This document shows positions 10,122 to 18,211 of a stretch of DNA of 64,000 nt, piece by piece; within the stretch, counting starts at the first letter, position 1, and each line of letters begins with the position of its first letter. The DNA is from Micromonospora sp. CCTCC AA 2012012 (GTDB taxonomy: Bacteria; Actinomycetota; Actinomycetes; Mycobacteriales; Micromonosporaceae), in assembly GCF_040499845.1 (NCBI RefSeq), contig NZ_CP159342.1, forward strand, positions 5,704,001 through 5,768,000, given 5' to 3'. The position numbers and the translations under genes were made by a program. The notes below the pieces were generated by a model that did not search any database, was not told where the DNA came from, and was given only the letters and a program-made list of their open reading frames with translations.

Positions 10122-11125
10122 CCCGCCACCCGAAGACCCGCCGACCCGACCCGGGCGCCTACCAGACCTGGATCAACTCCTGGCGCCTGAGCATGGAAGC
10201 CCAGGGACTCAGCGCCCGCACCGTCACCCTCTACGTCGACGTCGCCCAGTTCTTCGGCGGCTGGCTGACCGTCACCCACCCGAAGATCCGCGACTGGGAC
10301 CAGGTCGGCCGCGACGAGCTCCGCGGCTTCTTCGCCTGGCTGCGCCAGGGCAGCGACGCCGGCAAGCCCTGCCCGCACGCCCTACGCGATCCCGCCGCCG
10401 CGCCGCCTGCGTGCCAGGGGTACGGCAAGGGCTACGTCAACAACGTCGGCCGGTCCCTGCAGCAGTTCTTCGGCTGGTACGCCGAGGAGGAGGAGCTGCC
10501 CAACCCCTTCGTCAAGGTGACCGTGCCCGCGGCTCCTCGCGCCGACGAGGCCCCACCGCCGGTGCTGACCCCCGAGCAGCTCCAGGCCCTCATCCGCGAC
10601 GCCGAGCGCGGCCGCGACTTCGAATCCCGGCGCGACGCCGCGATGCTGCGGCTGTTCATGTGCACCGGCACTCGGCTGGCCGAGCTGGCACTGCTGCAGC
10701 TCGACGACGTCAATCTTCAGCGCCGCGAGGCGGTTGTCACGGGCAAGGGGAGCAGACAGCGGATCGTGCCCTTCGACCAGCGCGCCGCCCTGGCCCTCGA
10801 CCGGTACATCCGGGTCCGGACCAAGCACCCCGCCGGGTACCTCCCGGCACTCTGGCTCGGCGTCCGCCGCAGGCAGGCGATGACACCCAACGGCGTCTAC
10901 CAGATGCTCGTCCGCCGCGGCGAGCACCTCGGCATCCGGATCTACCCGCACCTGCTGCGCCACACCTTCGCCCACCGGTGGCTCGACGCCGGCGGCGCCG
11001 AGGGCGACCTCATGGCCCTCGCCGGATGGGACTCCAACCAGATGCTCCGCCACTACGGACGCTCCGCGAAGTCCGCACGGGCGCGTCGGGCCTACGACCG
11101 GATCGACGTGATGGGCGGAATTTGA
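10118..11125 (+). CDS. int: Tyrosine-family site-specific recombinase (integrase)
   Basis: 335 residues. The N-terminal half is a SAM-like core-binding domain (about 10-125) and the C-terminal half the catalytic domain. Catalytic residues are visible as R186 (TGTRLAEL), a beta-hairpin Lys (GKGSRQR), H278-x-x-R281 (HLLRH), a Trp in the His/Trp position (LAGWDS) and nucleophile Y313 (RHYGRS). Expected to recombine attP with the tRNA-Thr attB and, with an excisionase, reverse the reaction. ATG 10118 is chosen because it overlaps the stop of a short upstream frame; a GTG nine bases upstream is the alternative. Transcribed away from attL. Confidence 0.93.
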   Translation: MTRHPKTRRPDPGAYQTWINSWRLSMEAQGLSARTVTLYVDVAQFFGGWLTVTHPKIRDWDQVGRDELRGFFAWLRQGSDAGKPCPHALRDPAAAPPACQGYGKGYVNNVGRSLQQFFGWYAEEEELPNPFVKVTVPAAPRADEAPPPVLTPEQLQALIRDAERGRDFESRRDAAMLRLFMCTGTRLAELALLQLDDVNLQRREAVVTGKGSRQRIVPFDQRAALALDRYIRVRTKHPAGYLPALWLGVRRRQAMTPNGVYQMLVRRGEHLGIRIYPHLLRHTFAHRWLDAGGAEGDLMALAGWDSNQMLRHYGRSAKSARARRAYDRIDVMGGI

Positions 11126-11284
11126 TCGACGTAGATATGGGCGTGAGCAGCGTTTTTAAGCGTGAGTCGAACCGCATGTGAGGGGGTTGTTACAAATTGC
11201 AGATAGCGCAACTTGCACATTGGTACGTGCTGATCACGGCGGGTAGGTTCCGGTGACCGCCGAGCAAACAGGAGGTCGCCTCAC

Positions 11285-11878
11285 ATGTGGCAGCAGATGA
11301 CCATCGCGCTCTTCGCCACGCTCACCCTCTCCACGCCATCCGCCGACCCGTCACACCCAGTGCGAGACGTCATTGACGGGCTCTTTGGTAAGCCCTCCGC
11401 CACGTCTCCAGCGCCAGCAACTCCCGCGCCTACCCGGTCATCCACCACTCCGGCTGGAGCGGCCCCCTCGACCGCGCCGGCGGGTCGCGCTACCGCAGGC
11501 CCGTCTTCGGGGCGTCCGACGGTCGGATCGGCCCCCGTACGTCCAGCAGCACCGCCGGACCAGCAGCTGGCCGGCAAGAGGGGCGTTCCGCCAGCGGCCG
11601 CCCCGTCTGACGCCGGAGTCGCACCGGCTCCTGCTGCGGAAAGCAGCGGGCGGGCTGGTGATGCTGCTCGACCGGCCCCGGGCAACCGTCAGACCGTGCA
11701 CCTCGCCCTGCTGTTCCTGGCTCTGCTCATCGCTGGGGTCTGCGCCGTGGCCATCCCGGTCGTGCGTCGCCGCGCCAGGAGCCGCGGCTTCGATCAGGGA
11801 TTCCTCGAAGGCGCCGCCGGCGAGACACGTCCGGCGGAACCCGAGACACGGCTGCGGCTGGTCCAGGACGCGCAGTGA
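11285..11878 (+). CDS. Membrane-anchored Pro/Ala/Ser/Thr-rich protein
   Basis: 197 residues: a short hydrophobic N-terminus (MWQQMTIALFATLTLS), about 110 residues rich in P, A, S and T, then one strong transmembrane segment (HLALLFLALLIAGVCAVAIPVV) followed by RRRARSR and a short cytoplasmic tail. This suggests a surface-exposed stalk anchored at its C-terminal end. AGGAGG lies 8 bases before ATG. No family recognised. It sits alone between int and a convergent GntR regulator, one base from the latter's stop. Confidence 0.6.
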   Translation: MWQQMTIALFATLTLSTPSADPSHPVRDVIDGLFGKPSATSPAPATPAPTRSSTTPAGAAPSTAPAGRATAGPSSGRPTVGSAPVRPAAPPDQQLAGKRGVPPAAAPSDAGVAPAPAAESSGRAGDAARPAPGNRQTVHLALLFLALLIAGVCAVAIPVVRRRARSRGFDQGFLEGAAGETRPAEPETRLRLVQDAQ

Positions 11879-11879
11879 C

Positions 11880-12101
11880 CTACCATGCCTCCGCCACGTA
11901 CACGCCGACGCCGGCGCGGCCGACAGTGAGGCCTCGGTCGCGGGTCAGCTCCAAGGCGCGCTGGATGGTGGACACGCTGACCGAGTACAGGTCCGCGAAC
12001 TCCCGCAGGCTGGGCAGCTTCTCCCCTGGCGGGTACTCACCCGCACGGATGCGCGCGGATAGGTCGTCCGCGATTTCCCGGGACGACATAGGTATGGGCA
12101 T
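11880..12101 (-). CDS. Small GntR-type winged-helix regulator
   Basis: 73 residues comprising only the GntR DNA-binding domain: SSREIADDLSARIRAGEY, PPGEKLPSLREFADLYSVS and STIQRALELTRDRGL match its three helices and wing; no effector domain follows. Such short GntR proteins are frequent regulators in actinobacterial conjugative elements. ATG 12101 has GGGAGA upstream; a longer frame exists but lacks a better site. A near-perfect palindrome at 12170-12190, 70 bp upstream, is a plausible operator. Confidence 0.8.
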   Translation of the reverse strand: MPIPMSSREIADDLSARIRAGEYPPGEKLPSLREFADLYSVSVSTIQRALELTRDRGLTVGRAGVGVYVAEAW

Positions 12102-12163
12102 GGTGGATCTCCCTGGCTGGCACGCCGATTCGATCACGCACCGACATCCGCCTCAAGCAGTGA

Positions 12164-12193
12164 TTGCACCTAGGTCACACAGTGGCCTAGCGT
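12164..12193 (+). promoter_or_regulatory. Putative promoter overlapped by a 21-bp palindrome
   Basis: TTGCAC (12164-12169) and TAGCGT (12188-12193), 18 bases apart, resemble a housekeeping actinobacterial promoter. The spacer is filled by CTAGGTCAC-aca-GTGGCCTAG (12170-12190), a palindrome with one mismatch, well placed for a repressor such as the adjacent GntR protein. Confidence 0.45.
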
Positions 12194-12240
12194 GAGCAGC
12201 GGGTTGACCGTCCCTGGCTGGCGTCCGGGTCGAGACACCC

Positions 12241-12273
12241 AGGCCGGGAGGCGACTCGATCGCCTCCCGGCCT
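12241..12273 (+). terminator. Strong hairpin 50-80 bases downstream of the putative promoter
   Basis: A perfect 14-bp stem (12241-12254 with 12260-12273) and 5-base loop followed by TTTCC. It lies before, not after, the next gene (start 12369), so it either ends a short RNA begun near 12200 or attenuates the downstream regulator gene. Confidence 0.65.
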
Positions 12274-12368
12274 TTCCGTGCTCCTGGGAGTACCGTCGAG
12301 AGTGGCGGGCCCGCCGGTTGTAGCGGTCGGCGGGCCGCCGCCCAGACCGCTACCTGGGAGAGCCGATC

Positions 12369-13589
12369 ATGAGCACACCGACCACGGGCCAGCGTCTCGC
12401 CCGGATCCGCCGCAAGGCCCAGCTCACGCAGGAGGCGCTGGCCGAGGCCTCCGGCGTCAGCGTCGATACCATCCGCAAGCTGGAGCAGGGGGTCCGCCAC
12501 AGCGCGCGGCTGGACACACTGCACGCGCTCGCTCGCCCCCTGGGCGTGGCCACCACCGCCCTGCTCGGCGACGCGTCGGAGGCCGCAGCGCGGCGCGAGC
12601 CGGATCACCGGCCGCTGTCCCTGGCCGCGATCCGCCGCTCGCTGACCCCGGCCCGGGGCCTGGGCGTACCGATCACCGTGGCAGCGGACGGACCGCCGCC
12701 CACCGTGGACGTTCTCCGCGGCCGGGTCGGCGCGGCCGACGCCGCCTACCATCGGGGTGACTACGCGACCGCGCTCGCCGCCGCGCCCCGGCTCCTCGAC
12801 GATGCCCGGCGCACCGCCGAGGCGACCGGGGCCCCGCTCGCGTACGCGACCCTCGCGCAGGCCCGATACCTGGCCACCGAGTTGCTCATCCAGTTGCGCG
12901 CCGGGGACCTGGCGTACGCGGCTGTCTCTGGTGCGCTCGACGCCGCTCAGACGGCTGGTGACCCGGTGCTCGGCGCGTCTACGGTCAAGGGCACGTCGTG
13001 GCTGCTGCTGCGGCAGGGTCGGCTGGCCGAGGCGGAGCAGGTGGCCATTGCCACTGCCGACGAGATCGAGCCGCGGGTGCGCCGGGCCCAGCCAGCGGAA
13101 CTGGCCGTGTGGGGGTGGCTGCTGCTCGCCGGTGCCGCCGCGGCGTCCCGGGACAACCGGCCCCGCGATGCCGCCGCTCTGCTGGACACCGCGTCGGCAG
13201 CCGCCGCCGCGCTCGCGGACCGGCCCGTCGATGGGCTGGCCATCCTCGGCGGGTTCCGGTCGGCCCGGGTGGAGATGATGCGCGTGGAGACGGCGGCGGT
13301 GGCCGGCGAGCCGGGCCGTGTGCTGGAGCTGGCCGAGCGGGTGCCGGTCGGGCAGGCGCAGCCGACGTCGTGGCAGCGGCACCGCTTGGACGTGGCGTGG
13401 GCACACGCCGAGCGTCGAGAGTACGGCGAGGCGACCGGCGTGCTGCTGGAGCTGCGGGATCGGGCGCCGGCGTGGCTGCGGCATCAGCGGTATGCGCGCC
13501 GGATCGTGGAAGGGATCGCGGCCGGCCGCCGGCGAGCGATGTCGGCGGAGCTGGCGGGCCTGGCGGAGCTGGTGGGCTGCGACCTGTAG
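12369..13589 (+). CDS. XRE-family regulator with TPR-like C-terminal region
   Basis: 406 residues. The N-terminus is a classic XRE helix-turn-helix (RLARIRRKAQLTQEALAEAS, then GVSVDTIRKLEQG). The remaining ~330 residues are alanine-rich helical repeats (RGDYATALAAAPRLLDDAR; GRLAEAEQVAIATADEIE) like TPR-containing regulators of streptomycete and Micromonospora mobile elements. Probably a ligand- or peptide-sensing switch for the left-arm genes that follow on the same strand. ATG start. Confidence 0.82.
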   Translation: MSTPTTGQRLARIRRKAQLTQEALAEASGVSVDTIRKLEQGVRHSARLDTLHALARPLGVATTALLGDASEAAARREPDHRPLSLAAIRRSLTPARGLGVPITVAADGPPPTVDVLRGRVGAADAAYHRGDYATALAAAPRLLDDARRTAEATGAPLAYATLAQARYLATELLIQLRAGDLAYAAVSGALDAAQTAGDPVLGASTVKGTSWLLLRQGRLAEAEQVAIATADEIEPRVRRAQPAELAVWGWLLLAGAAAASRDNRPRDAAALLDTASAAAAALADRPVDGLAILGGFRSARVEMMRVETAAVAGEPGRVLELAERVPVGQAQPTSWQRHRLDVAWAHAERREYGEATGVLLELRDRAPAWLRHQRYARRIVEGIAAGRRRAMSAELAGLAELVGCDL

Positions 13590-13734
13590 CAGTCGCACAT
13601 GACGTCCTAGTTTCCGCCTCGATGCCGGGTTGTCGCCTCCCCGGCCCCTGTTTGGTCATCGGTCATGCAGTCACCGTAGGTGTCGGGAATGGTTACCGGC
13701 CGCTGTCCCCGTGGCGACCGGCATCCGGCCCGAC

Positions 13735-13783
13735 GGGTGGCGGCGGTGGTCCTTCCAACGCACGTCGAGCACCGCCGCCACCC
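13735..13783 (+). terminator. 14-bp hairpin between the XRE-TPR gene and the small-gene operon
   Basis: GGGTGGCGGCGGTG (13735-13748) pairs perfectly with 13770-13783 around a 21-base loop, just before the next gene's ribosome site. It may terminate the upstream gene or act in the leader. The rest of 13590-13805 shows no open frame. Confidence 0.45.
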
Positions 13784-13805
13784 CCCGATCTGAGGGAGGC
13801 GACTC

Positions 13806-13964
13806 GTGGCGACCCCGATCCGGACCCTGCTGCGCCGGCTAGCCGGCCAACCCGACCCGGTTCCGCCCGGCACCGGGCAGCGCATCCAGGAAGCCGAGCA
13901 GCGGCGAGCTAAGCAGCTGCTGCTGGAGTCCAACCGGATCCGCGAGCACCGGTGGTCCCGGTGA
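13806..13964 (+). CDS. Small hypothetical basic protein (52 aa)
   Basis: Starts at GTG 13806 six bases after GGGAGG and ends in TGA overlapping the next GTG start. It encodes a basic protein with an amphipathic helix rich in Arg, Gln and Leu (EAEQRRAKQLLLESNRIR). The ribosome site and 4-base coupling to the next gene are the support; no family recognised. Confidence 0.6.
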   Translation: MATPIRTLLRRLAGQPDPVPPGTGQRIQEAEQRRAKQLLLESNRIREHRWSR

Positions 13965-14155
13965 GCGTCATCGAGACGTTCGACGCTGACGCCGTGGTGC
14001 TGGTCGCCTCGATGGTCGTCGACGCCCACCAAGGCGGCCGGGCGTGCCCGCAGTGCACCGACGACGGCTGCGGACAGGAGGCGTGGGCGGCCGACATCCT
14101 CGCCCAGCACGCCGCCGACCGCGCCGCGTTCTGCGAGCGGGTGGCGGCGTGGTGA
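13961..14155 (+). CDS. Small zinc-ribbon-like protein (64 aa)
   Basis: Begins GTG in a GTGA overlap with the previous gene and ends overlapping the next (GTGA). It has a CPQCTDDGC cluster and a downstream His/Cys pair (AQHAADRAAFC) that could bind zinc. Such proteins are common in the variable parts of actinobacterial mobile elements; role unknown. Confidence 0.6.
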   Translation: MSVIETFDADAVVLVASMVVDAHQGGRACPQCTDDGCGQEAWAADILAQHAADRAAFCERVAAW

Positions 14156-14403
14156 CCGTGCCGGCCGGCACCCGGGTGTCCCTGCGCGCCGGGGAATGGG
14201 CGAGCCACCTGGGCCAGCTCGGCACCATCCACCTCGACATCAGGACCGTCGAGGTCGACGGCGAGCTGGAGGGCATGACCGGCTGGACGTGGGTACGCGG
14301 CCACGCTCTGGAGTGCAGCTGGGAGAGCTCCGACTGCACCCGCGACTGGTGCATCAAGGTGGCCGTGCAGGACACGGCGCTCTACGACGCCGCGAACAGG
14401 TAG
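14152..14403 (+). CDS. Hypothetical protein (83 aa)
   Basis: Coupled to the preceding gene by GTGA. The sequence is beta-rich (RVSLRAGEWASHLGQLGTIH, with GWTWVRGHALECSWESSDC) with three Cys in its last third, suggesting a small folded domain. No family recognised. Confidence 0.6.
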   Translation: MTVPAGTRVSLRAGEWASHLGQLGTIHLDIRTVEVDGELEGMTGWTWVRGHALECSWESSDCTRDWCIKVAVQDTALYDAANR

Positions 14404-14496
14404 CCCGGTGCGCTGGAGTCGAGCACCGCCGCCTCGCCGGTACACTGACCCGGCCCGTGAGCTGCCAAGATCCGCCAATTGATCAGGAGAGCAACC

Positions 14497-15018
14497 GTGC
14501 AGACCAGTCAGGCCCTGGACCTCATCGAGGCCCTCCTGCGAGCCGCCGAGCACCCCGACATCACCGCCATCGAGCGGTACGGTCGGGACGCGCAGCCTGG
14601 CGGCCAGTCTCCGGCGGGCGTGAAGGCGCAGCACCGGTCGTCGGACGCTTGGGCGTTGCTGTCGGCGGACGTGCCGCCGCGCACCGCCCAGCCCGCACCT
14701 CTGCCCACCGAGCCCCTGCCCCCGCGGTGGCGGGCAGCTCGGATGCTCGTGCTCGTGCACGAGCTGCTGGACGCCGCCCGACCCGAGCAGTTCGCCGGGT
14801 GGGAGCTGGTGCGCCAGGAGGGCACGCACAGCCCGGTCGCAGCCGGCATCCGCATCACCGCGCGAGACGGCTCGGTGATCTACCTGCGGGGCATGGCGGC
14901 GTCGGGGCAGCAGCGTGACCCCGAGATCGAACCGTACCCGGACTACCGAATCCCCCAAGGAGTCCAACAGTGGCACCACAGAGTCAGTGCTCCACCTGCG
15001 GAGCGCGTGTCGGCGTAG
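14497..15018 (+). CDS. Hypothetical protein (173 aa)
   Basis: GTG 14497 follows AGGAGA. The N-terminal ~35 residues (ALDLIEALLRAAEHPDITAI) look helical, the centre is proline-rich and the C-terminal part mixed. No known domain recognised. Its 3' end overlaps the start of the next small gene in another frame. Confidence 0.6.
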   Translation: MQTSQALDLIEALLRAAEHPDITAIERYGRDAQPGGQSPAGVKAQHRSSDAWALLSADVPPRTAQPAPLPTEPLPPRWRAARMLVLVHELLDAARPEQFAGWELVRQEGTHSPVAAGIRITARDGSVIYLRGMAASGQQRDPEIEPYPDYRIPQGVQQWHHRVSAPPAERVSA

Positions 15019-15098
15019 CCCCCGGCAAGTCCTGCCCTCCGCACCAGGCGATGGGCAGCCGCGGCACCTGCCCCGGCTCCGGCAAGCCCACCTACTGA
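14970..15098 (+). CDS. Small Cys-rich protein (42 aa)
   Basis: Begins GTG 14970 after AAGGAG, overlapping the end of the preceding gene. It has CSTC and CPPH/TCPG elements giving four Cys and one His in 42 residues, consistent with a single zinc knuckle. A strong terminator follows directly. Confidence 0.6.
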   Translation: MAPQSQCSTCGARVGVAPGKSCPPHQAMGSRGTCPGSGKPTY

Positions 15099-15105
15099 GC
15101 AACGA

Positions 15106-15140
15106 CGACGCCCCCCGACCGTGTTGGTCGGGGGGCGTCG
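15106..15140. terminator. Bidirectional terminator between convergent genes
   Basis: A perfect 15-bp stem (15106-15120 with 15126-15140) and 5-base loop separates the small-gene operon from the convergent HTH gene. Confidence 0.85.
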
Positions 15141-15152
15141 CTGCGTCTGGGG

Positions 15153-15389
15153 CTACTGGTCGCCGTGCACTCGACGGCTCTCGGCCAGCTTCGTGAGCAC
15201 GTCCTCGGGATGGCACTCGCGGTGCCGGCCCGTGCCGGCCTTGCGCCGGTAGCGGATCTCGGGCGGATCCGCATTGAGCATCCGGACGACGGTGCTCTTG
15301 GACGCGCCCAGCACCAGGGCGACGTCGCCCGGCCGCAGCCACTCGCCGTCGCGGAGCGCACGCTCCAGCTCTTCCACCGTCCTGGCCAT
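15153..15389 (-). CDS. Small helix-turn-helix protein, excisionase candidate
   Basis: 78 residues with a MerR/Xis-type winged helix: a helix-turn-helix RPGDVALVLGASKSTVVRML, then a basic wing with RYRRKAGTGRHRECHPEDVL, the common form of excisionases and BldC-like regulators (R-x-G-G/T-H-R...DV). It diverges from the membrane-protein operon, and direct repeats at 15451-15481 lie between them. As the only Xis-like protein in the element it is the best excisionase candidate, though a local repressor role is equally possible. Confidence 0.65.
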   Translation of the reverse strand: MARTVEELERALRDGEWLRPGDVALVLGASKSTVVRMLNADPPEIRYRRKAGTGRHRECHPEDVLTKLAESRRVHGDQ

Positions 15390-15450
15390 CGTGCCGATCG
15401 TAGCGGGCGGGTCGAGTGTGTTGGTGATCGACACGAGCGCTCCCCTCACC

Positions 15451-15481
15451 GTGCCTAATGTGTCTGTCGTGCCTAGTGTGT
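15451..15481. promoter_or_regulatory. Tandem direct repeats in the divergent promoter region
   Basis: GTGCCTAATGTGT (15451-15463) and GTGCCTAGTGTGT (15469-15481) differ at one base and are 18 bp apart, ending 13 bp before the ATG of the membrane-protein operon. Likely sites for the divergent HTH protein or another element-encoded regulator. Confidence 0.5.
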
Positions 15482-15494
15482 CATACTGGCCGGC

Positions 15495-16793
15495 ATGAAG
15501 CTGATCAGTCGGACTCCCCGGCTCTCCCCGGCCGAGCTCGCCCAGCTCGAAACCGCGCGGATCCGCGCCGAGGACGAGCGTCGCCGCCTGGCTGCCGACT
15601 TCGCACGCGATCAGGCCGCCGCCGCACGCGAAGAGCGCCGGCGGACCGAGCGCGAGCACGTCCGCGCCGAGCGGAAGCGCCGCAAGGCCCGCGAGAAGGC
15701 CAGGGCCCGCCGCCGGCGGCAGCTCGCCCACCTGGCCACGACCGGCCGCACGGTCGCCCCGCTCCTCGTCGTCAACGCGGCCACGGTCGGTGGCCAGCTG
15801 GCGTACACGTACGACCAGACCCCGGCCACCTGGCCGACCCCGGTGCGGGTGGCCGTGGCCGTCGGCGTGGCCACCGCCGCCGAGAGCGTCGCCCTGTACG
15901 TCGGCTGGCACGCCCACGACGCGCTACTCAAGCGCGCGTACGGCACGGCCGCGCGGCTCCGGCGAGCCTCGTACGCCATCGCCCTGGTCATGGCCGCCGT
16001 CAACTACAGCCACTTCACCAAAGGTCCGCTCGATCCCACCGCCCTCGCGGTCATCCTCGGCGTGCTCTCAAGCCTCTCGCCCTGGTTGTGGGGCCTGCAC
16101 ACGCGCCGAGCCCAGCACGTGCAACTGGTGCGCGAGGACCTGGTCGACGAGACCGGCGCCGTGTTCGGCCCGGACCGTCGCCGGGCATTCCCGGTCCGCT
16201 CGTGGCAGGCCCGCCGCTGGAGCATCGACAACAATGTCCGCGACCCCAAGATGGCCTGGAACGGCTACAAGGCCGAGCGTGAGGCCAAGCGGGCCGCAGC
16301 CCGGCCCGGGCGGTGGGGCACCGCGTGGGCCGGGCTGCGCGGCCGCGCCGAGGTGGTGCGGTCGACGCCGGCGCCCGTCGACGAGAACGACCCAGGTATC
16401 CGGCAGTGCCGGAAGGTGCAGCGGGAGATGGCCGCGGCGCGGGAAAGCATCATGCCGCGGCTGGCCCGGATCGTGCTGGCCGACCGGCTGGCGAACCTCC
16501 GGCCGGCCGGTGGCCAGCCGATTGGCCAGGCCGGTGGCCAACGGGTGAACGGTGGCCGGCCGCCAGCAGCACCCGACCCGGACGGCCAGCAGCCGGTACC
16601 GCCGCCGTCCGCGCCCGAGCCTCCGCCGCCGCCGGCGGACAGCGCCACCGCCCGGGTCGCCGCCGCCTACGACGAACTGGTGGCTGAGCTCCGACGGCCA
16701 CCGTCCGGCCGGCAGGTGGCCAGACGCGCCGGCGTCAGCAAGACCACCGCCAACGACTGGCTCAACGAGCACCGCAGGAAGCAGGGGAACTGA
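15495..16793 (+). CDS. Multi-spanning membrane protein (DUF2637/Spd-like) with C-terminal HTH
   Basis: 432 residues. A highly charged N-terminal coiled coil (about 15-75) is followed by about four hydrophobic segments (for example VAPLLVVNAATVGGQLAY, RVAVAVGVATAAESVALYVG, ASYAIALVMAAVNY, LAVILGVLSSLSPWLWG). Then come a long cytoplasmic region, a GGQ/PPP low-complexity linker (about 330-385) and a terminal helix-turn-helix (PSGRQVARRAGVSKTTANDW). The layout resembles DUF2637 proteins of actinobacterial conjugative elements, sometimes linked to plasmid spread; that assignment is by general resemblance. First gene of a six-gene operon. Confidence 0.68.
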   Translation: MKLISRTPRLSPAELAQLETARIRAEDERRRLAADFARDQAAAAREERRRTEREHVRAERKRRKAREKARARRRRQLAHLATTGRTVAPLLVVNAATVGGQLAYTYDQTPATWPTPVRVAVAVGVATAAESVALYVGWHAHDALLKRAYGTAARLRRASYAIALVMAAVNYSHFTKGPLDPTALAVILGVLSSLSPWLWGLHTRRAQHVQLVREDLVDETGAVFGPDRRRAFPVRSWQARRWSIDNNVRDPKMAWNGYKAEREAKRAAARPGRWGTAWAGLRGRAEVVRSTPAPVDENDPGIRQCRKVQREMAAARESIMPRLARIVLADRLANLRPAGGQPIGQAGGQRVNGGRPPAAPDPDGQQPVPPPSAPEPPPPPADSATARVAAAYDELVAELRRPPSGRQVARRAGVSKTTANDWLNEHRRKQGN

Positions 16794-16795
16794 CC

Positions 16796-16945
16796 ATGTC
16801 CCACCGCCTCGCGCTCATCGGGGTCGGCTTCAACGCCGGCGTCATCCTCCTCGGCGACGCCCGGACCACCCGCCTCATCGGCGTCGCCAGCCTGCTCCTG
16901 TGCCTGGCCATCGCCGCCGTCACCAGCCCCAACAACCGCCTGTGA
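16796..16945 (+). CDS. Small membrane protein (49 aa)
   Basis: Starts two bases after the preceding stop. It has two hydrophobic stretches (LALIGVGFNAGVILLG and LIGVASLLLCLAIAAVTS), so probably two short membrane segments. Tight packing in the operon supports it as a real gene; function unknown. Confidence 0.55.
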   Translation: MSHRLALIGVGFNAGVILLGDARTTRLIGVASLLLCLAIAAVTSPNNRL

Positions 16946-17019
16946 TAGCTGCCGGGGCGCGGTCGACCCGACCAAGAGCAGCCGCGCCCCGGCCCTCCCG
17001 GGATGGAAGGACCACCATC

Positions 17020-17364
17020 ATGACGACCACCCACCTGATCCGCGGCCAGGTGCCGCCCGACTCGCCGCTGCGCGCCCTGGCCGGCCGCACCGTCACTACC
17101 CCGGCCAGCGACGTCACTGAGCTGGCCGGCCGGGTCCGCGAACTGCGGCTGGCGAACATCGACCCGGTGATCCTGCCGGCCCGCCGCGTGCCGTGGACGC
17201 CGATCGCGGTAACCCTGGCCGCCGGCGTGCTGGCCGCCGTGGCCACCGCGCTGGCCGCTCTCCTGGCCGGCCACCCGGCCGTGGCCTGGACGGCGGCCGG
17301 CGCGATGGTGCTCCTCGGCGTCGCCCTGTTCCCTGTCCTCACGCACCTGGAAATGGACCGCTGA
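17020..17364 (+). CDS. Two-TM membrane protein (114 aa)
   Basis: ATG 17020 follows GGAAGG. The N-terminal ~60 residues are soluble, followed by two transmembrane segments (TPIAVTLAAGVLAAVATALA and VAWTAAGAMVLLGVALFPVL). It ends overlapping the next start (TGATG). No family recognised; part of the membrane-protein operon. Confidence 0.65.
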   Translation: MTTTHLIRGQVPPDSPLRALAGRTVTTPASDVTELAGRVRELRLANIDPVILPARRVPWTPIAVTLAAGVLAAVATALAALLAGHPAVAWTAAGAMVLLGVALFPVLTHLEMDR

Positions 17365-17600
17365 TGGCCGCCCTGCCGTACCGCCTGCACATTCACGACG
17401 GCCAGTACGAGGTCCTGCACAACCGTCGGCACATCGTCGTCCTGGACCTGTCGGTCCCCGGGTACGCGACGATCCTCAGCCAGCAGCTGCAGGCCCTGAC
17501 CCGGGAGGCGCTGGCCGCGAACGAGCCGATGGACTCGCCCCGGCTCACGGTGCACGACGCGGCCACCGACACGTACGTGCTCGATTGGACGGGAGCCTGA
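17364..17600 (+). CDS. Small soluble hypothetical protein (78 aa)
   Basis: Coupled to both neighbours by one-base overlaps. The sequence (YRLHIHDGQYEVLHNRRHIV, ... DTYVLDW) looks like a small alpha/beta domain without membrane segments. It is the only cytoplasmic member among membrane proteins in this operon; role unknown. Confidence 0.65.
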   Translation: MAALPYRLHIHDGQYEVLHNRRHIVVLDLSVPGYATILSQQLQALTREALAANEPMDSPRLTVHDAATDTYVLDWTGA

Positions 17601-18211
17601 TGCTCTACGCGATCCTGGCGGCGGTGCCCACGCCGACGCCGAGCCCGACCAGGCCTCCCGCTCACGGCGGCCAGGCCGAGGCGTTCCTGCACACCATGTC
17701 CCCGACCACCGTGTCGGTGCTGCTGCTGCTCGCCCTGCTCGTCGACTGGATGAGCGTCGGCCCGAACAGCCTCCGGGACCGGCTGGCGTTCATCATCGCG
17801 GTGCCGACGATCAGGGAGGGCTTCGACGGCAGCCCGCTGGACGAGTGGACCGTCGGAACGCTGAGCAAGGTGATCCAGAGCCTGCTCGACTCCACCGGCG
17901 GCGCGTACATCGCCGGGACCAGCATCAACTACTTCATCGGCGCGCTGATCGGCTGCCTGTGGATCTACGCGGTGGGCTGCATGCTGCCGGTCAAGTGGAG
18001 CAAGAAGCTCGGCCGGTTTGCCACCCTGGCGTTTCCCTCCTCGGGGATGCGCCGGCTCAACACTCCGTTGTGGGTGGTGGCCGCCGCGCTCGGCATGATG
18101 TCCGACCTGCCGGGCGGTGTCGTAGGTGACATCGCCCGCTCGCTGATCGACGTCGCGGGGTCGCTCGTCGCCCCGCTCCCGGAAGTGCTCTTCGGAACTG
18201 GTGGTGCCTGA
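17600..18211 (+). CDS. Multi-spanning membrane protein (203 aa)
   Basis: ATG 17600 overlaps the previous stop. Hydrophobic segments at TVSVLLLLALLVDWMSVG, INYFIGALIGCLWIYAVGCML and WVVAAALGMMSDLPGGVVGD, with a Pro/Thr-rich N-terminus. This type of protein sits beside DUF2637-like genes in actinobacterial integrative elements and phage-like elements; function not established. Confidence 0.65.
   Translation: MLYAILAAVPTPTPSPTRPPAHGGQAEAFLHTMSPTTVSVLLLLALLVDWMSVGPNSLRDRLAFIIAVPTIREGFDGSPLDEWTVGTLSKVIQSLLDSTGGAYIAGTSINYFIGALIGCLWIYAVGCMLPVKWSKKLGRFATLAFPSSGMRRLNTPLWVVAAALGMMSDLPGGVVGDIARSLIDVAGSLVAPLPEVLFGTGGA

Noticed and set aside
12110..12222. 12-bp direct repeat TCCCTGGCTGGC at 12110-12121 and 12211-12222
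   Set aside because: Only two copies 101 bp apart in GC-rich DNA with no symmetry; could be chance, so not called an operator.
16500..16620. GGCCAGCCGATTGGCCAGG-like repeats in the DUF2637-like gene
   Set aside because: They encode a Gly/Gln/Pro linker in one frame and orientation; ordinary coding low complexity explains them.
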